Source of the DNA: an uncultured Prevotellaceae bacterium
GTDB lineage: Bacteria; Bacteroidota; Bacteroidia; Bacteroidales; Bacteroidaceae
Length of the DNA stretch: 64,000 nt
Direction: 5' to 3'
Assembly: GCA_900319385.1 (NCBI GenBank)
Contig: ONOG01000002.1
Coordinates: 62,001 to 126,000, forward strand
This document shows, piece after piece, positions 16,208 to 25,701 of the stretch (its first letter is position 1; the number at the start of each line of letters is the position of its first letter). A model generated the notes under the pieces. It worked only from the letters and a program-made list of their open reading frames with translations, was not told where the DNA came from and searched no databases. Both the position numbers and the translations under genes were made by a program.

Positions 16208-18265
16208 ATGAAACTAAAATTCTTTTTTCCGATTATTGCTATGGCAATGACAGCAGCAGGCTGTGTCAACAATGGCACGGCAGAACAGGGAATCGGTATC
16301 AAGCCCGAGAACATGAACGACACTGTCGCTCCCGGCACCGACTTCTACCAGTACGCTTGCGGCGGATGGATCAAGAACAATCCGCTCAAGCCCGAGTATT
16401 CACGTTTCGGTTCGTTCGACGCCGTCGCCGAAACCAACCGTGAGCAGATGAAGGATCTCATTCTCGGACTCACCAAAGAGGAGCACGAGAAGGGTAGTGT
16501 GGCACAGAAAATTACCGACCTCTACGAGATGATGATGGACTCTACGCGCCAGAATGCAGACGGATGGGAACCCATCAAGGCTGACCTCGCCGCCATCGAA
16601 GCCGTCGAACTCCGCGACGACGCCCTCCGCATGATGGTCGAAAACTCCTTCAAAGGAGCCGGCGAACTGTGGGGTGCTGGTATTGGTGCCGACATGATGG
16701 ACTCGAAAAACAACATGGTGGAAATCGGCCAAAGCGGCCTTTCCATGGGGCAGAAGGAATACTACCTCAGCGAGGACGACGCTTTCAAGAAGATTCGTGA
16801 GGCGTTTAAGAAGCATGTGGTCAAGATGTTCCAGCTCGTCGGCGACGATGCCGAGACCGCTCAACGCAAGATGGAGAGCGTCATGTCCATCGAAACCCGT
16901 ATGGCACGTGCCTCGAAGAGCCGTGTCGAGCTGCGCGATCCAGCCTCGAACTATCATAAGATGACCTACGAGGAGTTCAAGGAGCAGTTCAAGGGATACG
17001 ACTGGGACCAGTACTTCCATCTTAACTTCATCGACGGCCTGAAGGACCTCTCCGTCGGCCAGCCCGAAGCCATCAAGGAGGCCGTGGCCATTCTCAACCA
17101 GACCGACCTGCGCCAGCTGAAGGACTGGATGGAGTGGAACCTTCTGTCGGGCAACGCCTCGGTGCTGGGCGATGAGCTGTTTAACGAAGACTTCGACTTC
17201 TTCAGCCGCACCATGCGTGGCCAACAGGAGCCGCAGCCGCGCTGGAAGCGCAGCGTTTCGACCGTCAGCGGCATCCTCGGCGAAGCCGTCGGACAGCTCT
17301 ACGTCGAGAAGTATTTCCCTGCCGAGAACAAGGAACGCATGGTCCAGCTCGTCAAGAACCTGCAGGAAGCCCTCGCCGAGCGCATCGACGCTCAGGACTG
17401 GATGAGCGACTCGACCAAGGCATACGCCAAGGAGAAGCTCTCTACCTTCTACGTCAAGATTGGCTATCCCGACAAGTGGAAGGACTATTCGAAACTGGAA
17501 ATCGACCCTGCAAAGACGCTCTACGAGAACATGCAGGTGGTCCGCACATGGGCTAACAAGAAGGAAGTGGAAGAGAAATACGGCAAGCCCGTCGATCGCG
17601 ACGAGTGGCACATGACCCCGCAGACCGTCAATGCCTACTACAATCCCACGACCAACGAGATCTGCTTCCCCGCAGGCATCCTGCAATATCCGTTCTTCGA
17701 CATGCAGGCCGACGACGCATTCAACTATGGCGCCATCGGCGTGGTCATCGGCCATGAGATGACCCACGGTTTCGACGACCAGGGTCGCCAGTTCGACAAG
17801 GACGGAAACTTCCGCGACTGGTGGGCACAGGGCGACGGCGACAAGTTCAAAGAGCGCGCTCAGGTGATGGTTGACTTCTTCTCCAACATCACCGTGCTGC
17901 CTGGTCTGAAAGGCAACGGTGAGCTGACGCTGGGTGAGAACCTTGCCGACCACGGAGGTCTGCAGGTGGCCTACACCGCCTTCAAGAACGCTCAGAAGAA
18001 GGCCGCAGCCGAGGGTAAGGACACGCTGACCGTGGTCAACGGACTGACTCCCGACCAGCGATTCTTCCTCGCCTATGCAGGTGTCTGGGCACAGAACATT
18101 ACCGAGGAAGCCATCCGTGACCTCACTGCCCGCGACCCGCACTCGCTCGGCGAATGGCGTGTCAACGGAGCACTGCCCCACATTGATGCCTGGTACGAAG
18201 CCTTCGGCATCACCGAAAAGGATCCGATGTTCATCCCGAAGGAAAAGCGTGTGACCATCTGGTAA
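16208..18265 (+). CDS. M13 family zinc metallopeptidase (PepO-like), lipoprotein
   Basis: A 685-residue neprilysin-type endopeptidase attached as a lipoprotein (lipobox MTAAGC, Cys19). The N-terminal domain begins PGTDFYQYACGGWIKNNPL. The zinc site is HEMTH at about 516-520 in VVIGHEMTHGFDDQGRQFD, with the third ligand Glu577 in LGENLADHGGL. The C-terminal W closes the fold as in other members. It degrades peptides in the periplasm or at the outer membrane. Length and motifs are complete, and there is no sign of damage. It has no clear operon partner. Confidence 0.95.
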   Translation: MKLKFFFPIIAMAMTAAGCVNNGTAEQGIGIKPENMNDTVAPGTDFYQYACGGWIKNNPLKPEYSRFGSFDAVAETNREQMKDLILGLTKEEHEKGSVAQKITDLYEMMMDSTRQNADGWEPIKADLAAIEAVELRDDALRMMVENSFKGAGELWGAGIGADMMDSKNNMVEIGQSGLSMGQKEYYLSEDDAFKKIREAFKKHVVKMFQLVGDDAETAQRKMESVMSIETRMARASKSRVELRDPASNYHKMTYEEFKEQFKGYDWDQYFHLNFIDGLKDLSVGQPEAIKEAVAILNQTDLRQLKDWMEWNLLSGNASVLGDELFNEDFDFFSRTMRGQQEPQPRWKRSVSTVSGILGEAVGQLYVEKYFPAENKERMVQLVKNLQEALAERIDAQDWMSDSTKAYAKEKLSTFYVKIGYPDKWKDYSKLEIDPAKTLYENMQVVRTWANKKEVEEKYGKPVDRDEWHMTPQTVNAYYNPTTNEICFPAGILQYPFFDMQADDAFNYGAIGVVIGHEMTHGFDDQGRQFDKDGNFRDWWAQGDGDKFKERAQVMVDFFSNITVLPGLKGNGELTLGENLADHGGLQVAYTAFKNAQKKAAAEGKDTLTVVNGLTPDQRFFLAYAGVWAQNITEEAIRDLTARDPHSLGEWRVNGALPHIDAWYEAFGITEKDPMFIPKEKRVTIW

Positions 18266-18429
18266 AAAGCCTCCCCCCCCAGCCCCCTCCGAAAGAGGGG
18301 GAGTGGGATGGCGCAAAACGACATCGCCCTGCAATGTTCTTTCGCTTCAAGCGGTCGAACGTTGCAGGGCGATGTTTTATTTACTTTGCACTCCCCCTCT
18401 TTCGGAGGGGGCTGTGGGGAGGCTTTTTG
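18266..18429. repeat. Nested palindromic element, overlaps the end of the DUF3089 gene
   Basis: Outer arms AAAAGCCTCCCC...CTCCGAAAGAGGGGGAG (18266-18303) and CTCCCCCTCTTTCGGAGG...GGGGAGGCTTTTT (18391-18429) are inverted copies. An inner pair, ACATCGCCCTGCAATGTTC (from 18320) and GAACGTTGCAGGGCGATGT (to 18375), is nested within. The outer right arm encodes the last residues of the convergent lipoprotein gene. It can end transcription from both sides. Confidence 0.85.
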
Positions 18430-19438
18430 TGGGGAGGCTATTTCTCCATTCCCGCGCTCTCACGGCGATGTTTCGTCGGATGCAATCGCTGTAGAGCCAG
18501 GGTTCGCAGCCGTGGATGTCGCCCACGTTGATGAGGTTTTTGTAGGGTTTGTATTCCGACCCGTCGTAGCCGCTGACCACGAGCACGTGGTGTTGGGGCG
18601 AGAGCGTCACGGTGATTGTGTCGTGCAGGGTGGCAGGCGTGGCGTCCGTCCGCCAGTTCACGGGGTTGATGCCGCAGCACGTGAGCGAGATGATGGGCTT
18701 GACATACTTGACATCCTTCACCGTGTTGTAGCAGATGGTCACACCCGTGTCCGTCTCTCCTCGTGCGGGACGGATGTGGCGGCAGGTCGCCGTGTCCTCG
18801 GGCGTCACCTTGTAGCCCATCACGTAGGCGGCTGCCAGCTGGCTGTAGGTCTCGTCGCTCATGTGGCGGAGCAGTTCGATCGTCGCCATTCCGCCCTGGC
18901 TGAAGCCTGCGAGGACGAGCGGGCGGTTCGGGTCGCGCTGTCGCAGGAAGTGGTCGAACGCCATGCACACGTCCGCCATCGGCAGTCGGGTGCGCCGACG
19001 AATCGTGTCTTCGTTCTCGGTCTCGAAGGCTTCGATGGTCGTATGGCGGTAGAAGGGCGCATAGAAACGGTTGCCTGGAGCCATGTAGGCAGCCACGCCG
19101 TTCATCTCCGTCGCCATGTGCTGGCGGTGTGTGGGGCTCCACACGTCGGCATAGTGGCAGGTCTGTCCGTCGTCCGTCGTCCAGTCGATTTCCCAGGTTG
19201 ACACCACGTAGAACACGTCGGCGCCCGTTCCCGTCGGGTCGTCGTCGGCCGTAATCCACATCGTGGGGTCGGCATAGTCGGGTGCCTTGGGGACGAATCC
19301 GGTCGCTGCGACCTCGGTGGCCGACGCATTGCTTCGCGCTGTACGGCACGCGCTGAGGACCGTCAGGCAGCACAGCAGCAGGCATAGCGTCGTGCCTCGC
19401 TGCTGGTAGGGTGTTCTTGGAGTCTGCATCATCTTCAT
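18377..19438 (-). CDS. DUF3089 alpha/beta-hydrolase-like lipoprotein
   Basis: A 353-residue secreted lipoprotein (lipobox LTVLSAC). The mature protein has the DUF3089 layout: DVFYVVSTWEIDW near the start, then DHFLRQRDPNRPLVLAGFSQ followed by GG, where the Ser of GFSQGG is the likely nucleophile of an alpha/beta hydrolase, and a His near the end (VGDIHGCEPWLY). The substrate is unknown; esterase or lipase activity is plausible. The final 20 or so residues (NSLPTKSLPTAPSERGG) are encoded by one arm of a palindromic repeat and are probably an extension of the ancestral protein. Confidence 0.85.
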   Translation of the reverse strand: MKMMQTPRTPYQQRGTTLCLLLCCLTVLSACRTARSNASATEVAATGFVPKAPDYADPTMWITADDDPTGTGADVFYVVSTWEIDWTTDDGQTCHYADVWSPTHRQHMATEMNGVAAYMAPGNRFYAPFYRHTTIEAFETENEDTIRRRTRLPMADVCMAFDHFLRQRDPNRPLVLAGFSQGGMATIELLRHMSDETYSQLAAAYVMGYKVTPEDTATCRHIRPARGETDTGVTICYNTVKDVKYVKPIISLTCCGINPVNWRTDATPATLHDTITVTLSPQHHVLVVSGYDGSEYKPYKNLINVGDIHGCEPWLYSDCIRRNIAVRAREWRNSLPTKSLPTAPSERGGVQSK

Positions 19439-19607
19439 TCGTTGTTCCTTCTTGCTTCACAGAGGCGAACCTCTGTTCGTATTGCAAATTTAGAGATAAT
19501 TTGTGAGAAACGGAACAAACGTCCCACGAAAATGCAGTTTCGCGTCGTCATCTGCGCCGTATGGAATCGCCGCTTCCGCAGTTCGAAATAGCCATCTCCA
19601 CCGTATG

Positions 19608-19832
19608 AACCCCGCCATTCCGCCCTCCAAACCCAGCTACTGTCCACCTTAAACTCAGTTGCTGTGCGAAAAAAATTCAAAATATCACTGATATTTCTAC
19701 AAATTCCATTGATATTCTTACAAATTCCATTGAGATTTTTGAAAATATCAATGATACTTTGAGTTTGGAGGGCGGAGTGGCTGAGATTCAAGGGCGGAGT
19801 GGCTGAAATTCAAAGGCGGAACTGGTGAGTGT
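19608..19832. repeat. Composite 22-bp periodic repeat element, copy B
   Basis: Left arm units at 19608, 19630 and 19652 (AACCCAGC, AACTCAGT types), an 86-bp core at 19677-19762 with the same but more diverged inverted ends, and right arm units at 19767, 19789 and 19811 (GGCGGAGTGGCTGAGATT type). The inner repeats read AAATTCCATTGAGATTT, so the core is reversed compared with copy A. It sits between two divergent genes; no protein is predicted in 19439-20145. Confidence 0.85.
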
Positions 19833-20026
19833 GCAGGGCGTTCGACCGACTGCTGCGCTGCCGCTGCCGACCCTGCAGATGGTGTTGAATTTCGTTGCAA
19901 CGGGAGGTATGCCGACCTGCCATTGGGTGCATGAATGACCGTACGCGGATGTTCCCGACTTCCTGCCGAACGGTTTGTTTTTCTCCAAAATAGAGGTGCT
20001 GAACATGTTAAAAGAGGAAGTGAACT

Positions 20027-20058
20027 TTTGATTTAATGAAAAAATGTTGTAACTTTGC
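20027..20058 (+). promoter_or_regulatory. Bacteroidota promoter for the polyene-like operon
   Basis: TTTG at 20027-20030 and TAACTTTG at 20051-20058 are spaced by 20 bases. They lie about 90 bases ahead of the first gene of the lipid/polyene operon. Confidence 0.75.
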
Positions 20059-20145
20059 ACCGTAAAGATTCTCTGCCTCTTCAGACCTATTCCAAGTGAA
20101 GGGCCTGAAGGGGGTGTTTGTGGTTAGTAATAGAAGCAGATAATT

Positions 20146-21288
20146 GTGAAGAAGATCGAGGTGAGGCGTGTGAAGCGTCGGCGCGAGATGGTTGATTTCG
20201 TCCGGCTTCCGCGGCTGATATACCGCGATGTGCCGCAGTATGTGCCAGATATGGAGAAAGATATCAGGCAGCTGTTCAGCACGACCGCCAACCCGGGACT
20301 GGAGTTTTCCGACATCCAGCCCTTCGTGGCGTACCGCGACGGTGAGGCTGTGGGACGTATCGTGGGCATTGTCAACAGGAAGGCAAACGAAAAATGGAAC
20401 GTCCGCAACGTGCGGTTCTCACTCATCGAGTTTGTTGACGACCTCGAGGTGTCGCGGGCACTGACGGAGGCCGTTGCCCAGTGGGGCGCATCGTTGGGAA
20501 TGGACTGCATCGAGGGTCCCTTGGGCATTACCGACTTCGACAAGGAGGGTATGCTCGTCGAGGATTTCGACCTCACCGGCTCGATGACTGCCATCTACAA
20601 CCCCGACTACTATCCCCGCCACATGGAGGCGCTGGGGTTTGAGAAAGAGGTCGATTGGCTGCAGGTGCGCATTGATGTGCCCGAGCAAGTGCCGGCGAAG
20701 TATGCACGGGTGGCCAGCTACCTGCGTGAGAGTGCAGGGCTGTCGGTCCGGAAATACACGGCCAAGCAACTGATGGGTCAGGCCGGACACGACGTGTTCG
20801 CCCTGCTGAACGAGGCCTACGCTCCCATCTTCGGTTTCTCGGAATTGTCGGACAAGCAGGTGGATGAGTTTCTCCGGCAGTACGTCCGTCTGCTCGACCC
20901 TCGCTTCGTCCCCGTCGTGGTGAACCAAAGTGGCGAGATGGTCGGTGCGGCAGTCACCGTCGCCAGCCTGGCCGAGGCCATCCAGAAGACCGGTGGCAGG
21001 ATGTATCCGACAGGGTGGTGGCATCTGCTGAAAGCCCTGAAGCGGAGGTCGTCCGACCACGTGGAGATGCTGCTCATCGCCGTTCGTCCCGACTATCAGG
21101 GGCTGGGCGTGAACGCCATGTTCTTCGACGACCTGATACCCATCTACAACGAGTGTGGCATTCGTTGGGCAGAGACCGGTCCGCAGCTGGAAAACAACCT
21201 GCGCGAACTCTCGCAGTGGAAGCCCCTCGGTCCGAAATTCGTGAAGCGCAGAAGGTGCTACATGAGGAAAGTGAAAAGCGAAGCCTGA
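20146..21288 (+). CDS. GNAT-like N-acetyltransferase domain protein
   Basis: A 380-residue cytoplasmic protein that starts with GTG at 20146. The C-terminal third has the acetyl-CoA binding pattern of GNAT enzymes (LLIAVRPDYQGLGVNAMFFD), and the overall form resembles YghO-like proteins. It is the first gene after a promoter and is followed by a ketosynthase, so it may acylate a lipid or polyene intermediate or the starter. The last residues (RKVKSEA) are encoded by a GTGAAAA-type simple repeat that brings the stop codon. The substrate is unknown. Confidence 0.8.
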   Translation: MKKIEVRRVKRRREMVDFVRLPRLIYRDVPQYVPDMEKDIRQLFSTTANPGLEFSDIQPFVAYRDGEAVGRIVGIVNRKANEKWNVRNVRFSLIEFVDDLEVSRALTEAVAQWGASLGMDCIEGPLGITDFDKEGMLVEDFDLTGSMTAIYNPDYYPRHMEALGFEKEVDWLQVRIDVPEQVPAKYARVASYLRESAGLSVRKYTAKQLMGQAGHDVFALLNEAYAPIFGFSELSDKQVDEFLRQYVRLLDPRFVPVVVNQSGEMVGAAVTVASLAEAIQKTGGRMYPTGWWHLLKALKRRSSDHVEMLLIAVRPDYQGLGVNAMFFDDLIPIYNECGIRWAETGPQLENNLRELSQWKPLGPKFVKRRRCYMRKVKSEA

Positions 21289-21362
21289 AGTACAACGTAC
21301 GAAGTACAAAGTACAACTTGGATGAAAAGTAACAACTTGTCAACTTGTCAACTTGTCAACTC
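21287..21362 (+). repeat. Simple repeats before the ketosynthase gene
   Basis: A GTACAAA-type tract (GAAGTACAAAGTACAACTTG, near 21300-21320) and a (CAACTTGT)-like tract with about three 10-bp copies (21333-21362) lie between the acetyltransferase-like and ketosynthase genes. Their length could change and alter spacing in the operon. Confidence 0.75.
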
Positions 21363-21382
21363 AAAAACTTAATATAAAAAGC

Positions 21383-22603
21383 ATGGAAAGAAGAGTAGTA
21401 ATTACAGGAATGGGCATCTGGTCGTGCATCGGTACGACGCTCGACGAGGTGCGCCAGTCATTGTTTGAAGGGCGAAGCGGCATCGTGTTCAGTCAGGAAC
21501 GCAAAGATGCCGGATTCCGTTCGCCCATCTGTGGAAACGTGCCGCACCCCGACTTGAAAAAAATCCTGAGTCGGAATGTGCGCCAGATGATGCCTGAGGA
21601 GGCTCAGTATGCCTACGTGGCCACGGTGCAAGCCCTTGAACAGGCAAAGCTGTCCCAAGACTATATCGACAGCCATGAGGTGGGCGTCATCTATGGCAAC
21701 GACTCCGTCGCCGAATCGACGATGGTGGCCATGGACAAGTTCCGTGCCGCCGGCTCGACCGCTGCCTGTGGCTCGGGCGCCATCTTCCAGTCGATGAACT
21801 CGACGGTGACGATGAACCTGGCCACGCTCTTCCACCTGAAAGGCATCAACCTGACGGCGTCGGCAGCCTGCGCCAGCGGCTCACAGTCGTTGGGACTGGC
21901 GTTCCTGCTCATCAAGAACGGACTTCAGGACTGCGTCATCTGTGGCGGAGCCGAAGAGAACAACATGTACGGCATTGCCTCGTTCGATGCCTTGCAGACC
22001 TTCTCTACCCGCATTGACGATCCGACCAAGGCCAGCCGCCCCTTCGACCGCGACCGCGACGGACTGGTACCCAGCGGTGGCGCTGCCACTCTGGTCATCG
22101 AGAGCTATGAGCACGCCGTCAAGCGCGGAGCACCCATCCTGGCAGAAATCCTCGGCTGGGGATTCTCTGGCAACGGCGACCATATCTCCACGCCCAACGT
22201 AGAGGGCCCGGCACGATCGCTGCTGCGCTGTCTGGAGAGTTCGGGTGTCAATCCCCACGACATCGGCTACGTGAATGCCCACGCCACCTCGACCCCCATC
22301 GGCGACAGCCGCGAGGCCGAAGCCATCGCACAGGTGTTTGGCGACTATCGCGTGCCAGTGACCTCGACCAAGAGCCTGACGGGACACGAGATGTGGATGG
22401 CCGGCGCCTCGGAAATTATCTATTCGATGCTGATGATGAAGAACGACTTCATCGCCGGATCGCTGAACTTCGAGAACCCCGACGAGGTGACGCAGTGCAT
22501 CAACGTCATTCCCGAAACCCGCCAACAGCACTTCGACATGTTCCTGAGCAATTCCTTTGGTTTCGGCGGCACCAACTCGACACTTATCATCAAAAATCTA
22601 TAA
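21383..22603 (+). CDS. Beta-ketoacyl-ACP synthase (FabF/KAS II-like)
   Basis: A 406-residue condensing enzyme started at the ATG at 21383. It joins malonyl-ACP to a growing chain. The active-site Cys163 lies in TASAACASGSQ, and the two His are in NAHATSTPIGD and SLTGHEMWMAG. It is complete in length. It differs from housekeeping FabF in context: it stands with its own ACP, dehydratase, reductase, a desaturase-like enzyme and an exporter, as in aryl polyene and flexirubin clusters. There is no second ketosynthase or chain-length factor in the window. Confidence 0.92.
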   Translation: MERRVVITGMGIWSCIGTTLDEVRQSLFEGRSGIVFSQERKDAGFRSPICGNVPHPDLKKILSRNVRQMMPEEAQYAYVATVQALEQAKLSQDYIDSHEVGVIYGNDSVAESTMVAMDKFRAAGSTAACGSGAIFQSMNSTVTMNLATLFHLKGINLTASAACASGSQSLGLAFLLIKNGLQDCVICGGAEENNMYGIASFDALQTFSTRIDDPTKASRPFDRDRDGLVPSGGAATLVIESYEHAVKRGAPILAEILGWGFSGNGDHISTPNVEGPARSLLRCLESSGVNPHDIGYVNAHATSTPIGDSREAEAIAQVFGDYRVPVTSTKSLTGHEMWMAGASEIIYSMLMMKNDFIAGSLNFENPDEVTQCINVIPETRQQHFDMFLSNSFGFGGTNSTLIIKNL

Positions 22604-22619
22604 TCTTAAAACAACAATT

Positions 22620-22865
22620 ATGAAAAGAGAAGAAATCATTTCGCAGGTAAACAGCCTCCTGGCTGAAGAGTTTGAAATCGAAGAGAGCGAATTCGCACCC
22701 GATGCGAACCTGAAGGAGACGCTCAATCTTGACAGTATCAACCTGGTTGACCTCATCGCTCTGGTGCAGACAACCTACAAGATTACCATCCCCGTGGAAG
22801 ACCTGAAGAAGATTCAGACCTTCGGTAATCTGTACGACTACATCGAGAGCCACCTGCCTGCATGA
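22620..22865 (+). CDS. Acyl carrier protein
   Basis: An 81-residue acidic carrier protein from the ATG at 22620. Ser39 in TLNLDSINLVDLI receives the phosphopantetheine arm. It overlaps the next gene by 4 bases (ATGA) and lies 16 bases after the ketosynthase, so it is probably the dedicated carrier for this pathway. It does not match the housekeeping AcpP motif (DSLD) exactly, having DSIN. Confidence 0.93.
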   Translation: MKREEIISQVNSLLAEEFEIEESEFAPDANLKETLNLDSINLVDLIALVQTTYKITIPVEDLKKIQTFGNLYDYIESHLPA

Positions 22866-23275
22866 AGTTAAAAGGCGAAGACATCAAGCGGCTCATCCCG
22901 CAACGGTTGCCCTTCGTCATGGTGGACGAGTTTGAGCAGAGTGACAGCCAGCAGGCTGTCACTGCTCTCACTGTCCGCGATGGCAACTACTTCCTCCTGC
23001 CCGACGGTTCGCTCGCCGAGGCGGGACTCATTGAGCACATGGCGCAGTCGTGTTCTGCCCTTGCCGGAAGCAAGAGCGAGCGAGAGGCTGCACCCATCGG
23101 CATGATTGTTGAAATCAAACACTTCACATGCCAACGTCGCCCCTTGTCAGGCGACAAGATTGAAACCTGCGTCCAGTTCGGACTCACATTCGGACAGATG
23201 ACGCTGGCCCACTGCACTTCTACCATCGATGGTGAGACGATTGCAGAAATCGACTTGAAAATATTCATGGAATGA
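22862..23275 (+). CDS. 3-hydroxyacyl-ACP dehydratase-like hotdog protein
   Basis: A 137-residue hotdog-fold protein. It opens LIPQRLPFVMVDEFE, the position of LPHRYPFLLVD in FabZ, and later has LIEHMAQSCSALAG, the central helix. The usual FabZ catalytic His of PHRYP is replaced by Gln (PQRLP), as in the ApeP/ApeI-like dehydratases of aryl polyene clusters. It should remove water from the 3-hydroxyacyl-ACP. Its start and stop overlap both neighbours by 4 bases. Confidence 0.85.
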   Translation: MKLKGEDIKRLIPQRLPFVMVDEFEQSDSQQAVTALTVRDGNYFLLPDGSLAEAGLIEHMAQSCSALAGSKSEREAAPIGMIVEIKHFTCQRRPLSGDKIETCVQFGLTFGQMTLAHCTSTIDGETIAEIDLKIFME

Positions 23276-25701
23276 CAGAGCTGTTTATCCACATATATCG
23301 CTACTTCCGCACTCACCGACTGGCCTGCTGGCTGTCGATGGTCGTGCTTTTCCTGTTCTTCGGCTACTTTGCCGCACAGATTCATCTGGAGGAGGACATC
23401 AACCAACTGATGCCTTCGTCGCAGAACGAGGATGGAACCACGAAACTGGCGTTTGCCGACCTGAAGATTAAAGACAAGGTCTTTCTGCTTTTCGAAGGCG
23501 AGGGTGTGGAAAACCTGACCGAAACCTGCGACGAGTTTGTCGAGAAGCTGCAGAGTGACACCGTTCACATCGAGGATGTGTTCTACTGCCTCGACGAAGA
23601 ACTGCTGCCCGACGCCATCGACTACATGGCAGAACATCTGCCGGCCTATATCGACACGACGGCCTACGCAGCCTTCGACACGCTGCTCACCCGCGAGCAC
23701 ATGATGCAGCAGATGCAGCAAAACCGCGAGGATATGATGGGCGACTTCGGCTCTACATTCCCTGAACTGATAGAGATGGACCCTGTCGGCATGCGCAGCG
23801 TGCTGGCACAGCAACTGAGTCCTATTCTCAAGGGCGGGACAGGCAGCTACCAGACTGTCGAGAACCATTTCTTCGTTCCCGACTCCACCGTCTGCATCGC
23901 CTTCATCACCCCACGCTTTTCCAGTACCAACACCGGCGACGGCTCGGCTTTGTTCCAGTCTATGAACGAGCTGATCGATCAGTTCGCTGTGAGCCACCCC
24001 GACGTGCGCATCAGCTATCATGGCACGCCCGCCAGCGGCTTTTATAACTCTACGCAGATTAAGCACGACCTGACCACCACCATCGCCGGAGCCCTGGTGC
24101 TGGTGCTGATCTTCCTGCTGGTTTGCTTCCGTCGTTGGGACACCATCCCGTTGCTTCTGCTTCCCGTAGCCTTTGGCACACTCTTCTCGCTTGCAGTCAT
24201 GTATTGGCTGAAGGGTGAGTTCTCCCTGCTCGCCCTTGGCATTGGCGGCGTAGTGCTGGGTGTGGCACTGAGCTACGTGCTCCACGTCATGACCCACCAT
24301 CAGTATGTGAGCGACGGCGAAGCACTCCTGCGAGAGCAGGTGAAGCCCGTACTGCTGGGCTGTCTGACGACCATCGGTTCGTTCTCGGCACTCATCTTCA
24401 TCGAGACCGACCTGCTGCGCGACTTCGGACTCTTTGCAGCCTTTGCCATCCTTGCCACCACGCTGTTCTCGCTCATCTACCTGCCGCAGATGCTCAGAAC
24501 GGCATCTCGCCCCTTTCCGAAGTTCATCGACCGCATCAACAGCTATCCCTTCGACCGCAAGAAACCGCTGCTGGTCATCATCGGCCTGCTGGCAGTCACA
24601 GGCATCGTGACCTTTATCCTTGGCGGCACGCATTTCGACGCCGACATGCACAACCTGGGTTACGACCATCCGCAGGCAAAATATTCGGAAGACCTGCTGC
24701 GCAGTAAGACCTATACCGGCGACAAGACCAAATATTTCGCCAGTCAGGGGCAAACGATGGAGGAGGCACTGGACAATTTCTCCATCCTGAACCGTAAGCT
24801 CGACTCACTGCAACAGCTCGGTTTGGTGAAGAGCTATACTCCCACCGACAAGTTCTTCGTGCCGAAAGCCGAACAGCAGCGGCGCATCGATGCCTGGAAA
24901 CGTTATTGGACAGACGAACGCCTGCAGCAGACTCGCCGACTGATTGCCGAGTGTGCACCCACGGCAGACTTGCGACCCGAGGCGTTTGAAGCCTTTTTCG
25001 AAACAGCTACCGCCGACTTTGTCCCCGACCCGCTCTATGAGGCAGGCATCGTGCCCGACGGTTTCCAGTCAACACTGATGGAGCGCTCGTACGACGGAAC
25101 TTATCTCTGCTTCACCTCCGTCCGCTGTGCCAACGACTCCGTGCGCAGCAGCGAGAGCGATTATATCCGCATCTGCGATGCCATTGTCAAAGAGCCGAGC
25201 CTGATGGTGCTCGATACCTATTACTATACTACTGATACACTCATTGCCATGAGCCGCGACTTCGACCGCCTGCAATGGCTTTCGATGGGCTTCGTGCTGC
25301 TCGTGCTCCTGCTGTCTTTCAGGTTTAACATCCTCCATTCGGTTCTCGCCTTCACGCCCATCCTGCTTAGCTGGCTCATCGTGCTGGGTGCGATGAACCT
25401 CTGTCAGCAACAGTTCAACCTCATCAGCATCATTATCTCAACCTTCATCTTCGGCATCGGCGTCGATTACAGTATTTTCGTGATGCAAGGACTGTTGGGC
25501 GGACAGCTCGAATACCACAAGACAGCCATCCTGCTTTCGGCTATTACGCTGCTCGTAACGGTCGGCAGCATGCTTCTGGCTGTTCATCCCGCCATCCGCA
25601 GCGTCGGTTTCTCCACGCTGGTCGGTCTGCTCTCTGCCATAGTCCTTTCTTATGTCGTACAGCCGGCCGTCTATCGCTGGCTTCATCGCAACAGGCAATG
25701 A
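23272..25701 (+). CDS. MMPL/RND-type lipid exporter
   Basis: An 809-residue inner-membrane protein with two repeats of the RND pattern: one N-terminal TM helix (about 19-37), a large periplasmic loop, a five-helix bundle, then again. The segments IAGALVLVLIFLLVCF, LALGIGGVVLGVALSYVLH and IISTFIFGIGVDYSIFVMQG are typical of MMPL exporters. In aryl polyene clusters a protein of this type is thought to move the finished lipid to the outer membrane. Both ends overlap neighbouring genes by 4 bases, so it belongs to the same operon. Confidence 0.9.
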   Translation: MTELFIHIYRYFRTHRLACWLSMVVLFLFFGYFAAQIHLEEDINQLMPSSQNEDGTTKLAFADLKIKDKVFLLFEGEGVENLTETCDEFVEKLQSDTVHIEDVFYCLDEELLPDAIDYMAEHLPAYIDTTAYAAFDTLLTREHMMQQMQQNREDMMGDFGSTFPELIEMDPVGMRSVLAQQLSPILKGGTGSYQTVENHFFVPDSTVCIAFITPRFSSTNTGDGSALFQSMNELIDQFAVSHPDVRISYHGTPASGFYNSTQIKHDLTTTIAGALVLVLIFLLVCFRRWDTIPLLLLPVAFGTLFSLAVMYWLKGEFSLLALGIGGVVLGVALSYVLHVMTHHQYVSDGEALLREQVKPVLLGCLTTIGSFSALIFIETDLLRDFGLFAAFAILATTLFSLIYLPQMLRTASRPFPKFIDRINSYPFDRKKPLLVIIGLLAVTGIVTFILGGTHFDADMHNLGYDHPQAKYSEDLLRSKTYTGDKTKYFASQGQTMEEALDNFSILNRKLDSLQQLGLVKSYTPTDKFFVPKAEQQRRIDAWKRYWTDERLQQTRRLIAECAPTADLRPEAFEAFFETATADFVPDPLYEAGIVPDGFQSTLMERSYDGTYLCFTSVRCANDSVRSSESDYIRICDAIVKEPSLMVLDTYYYTTDTLIAMSRDFDRLQWLSMGFVLLVLLLSFRFNILHSVLAFTPILLSWLIVLGAMNLCQQQFNLISIIISTFIFGIGVDYSIFVMQGLLGGQLEYHKTAILLSAITLLVTVGSMLLAVHPAIRSVGFSTLVGLLSAIVLSYVVQPAVYRWLHRNRQ

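Noticed and set aside
16400..18334. 644-codon minus-strand frame opposite the M13 peptidase
   Set aside because: The plus strand has the full HEMTH metallopeptidase; the shadow has no motif.
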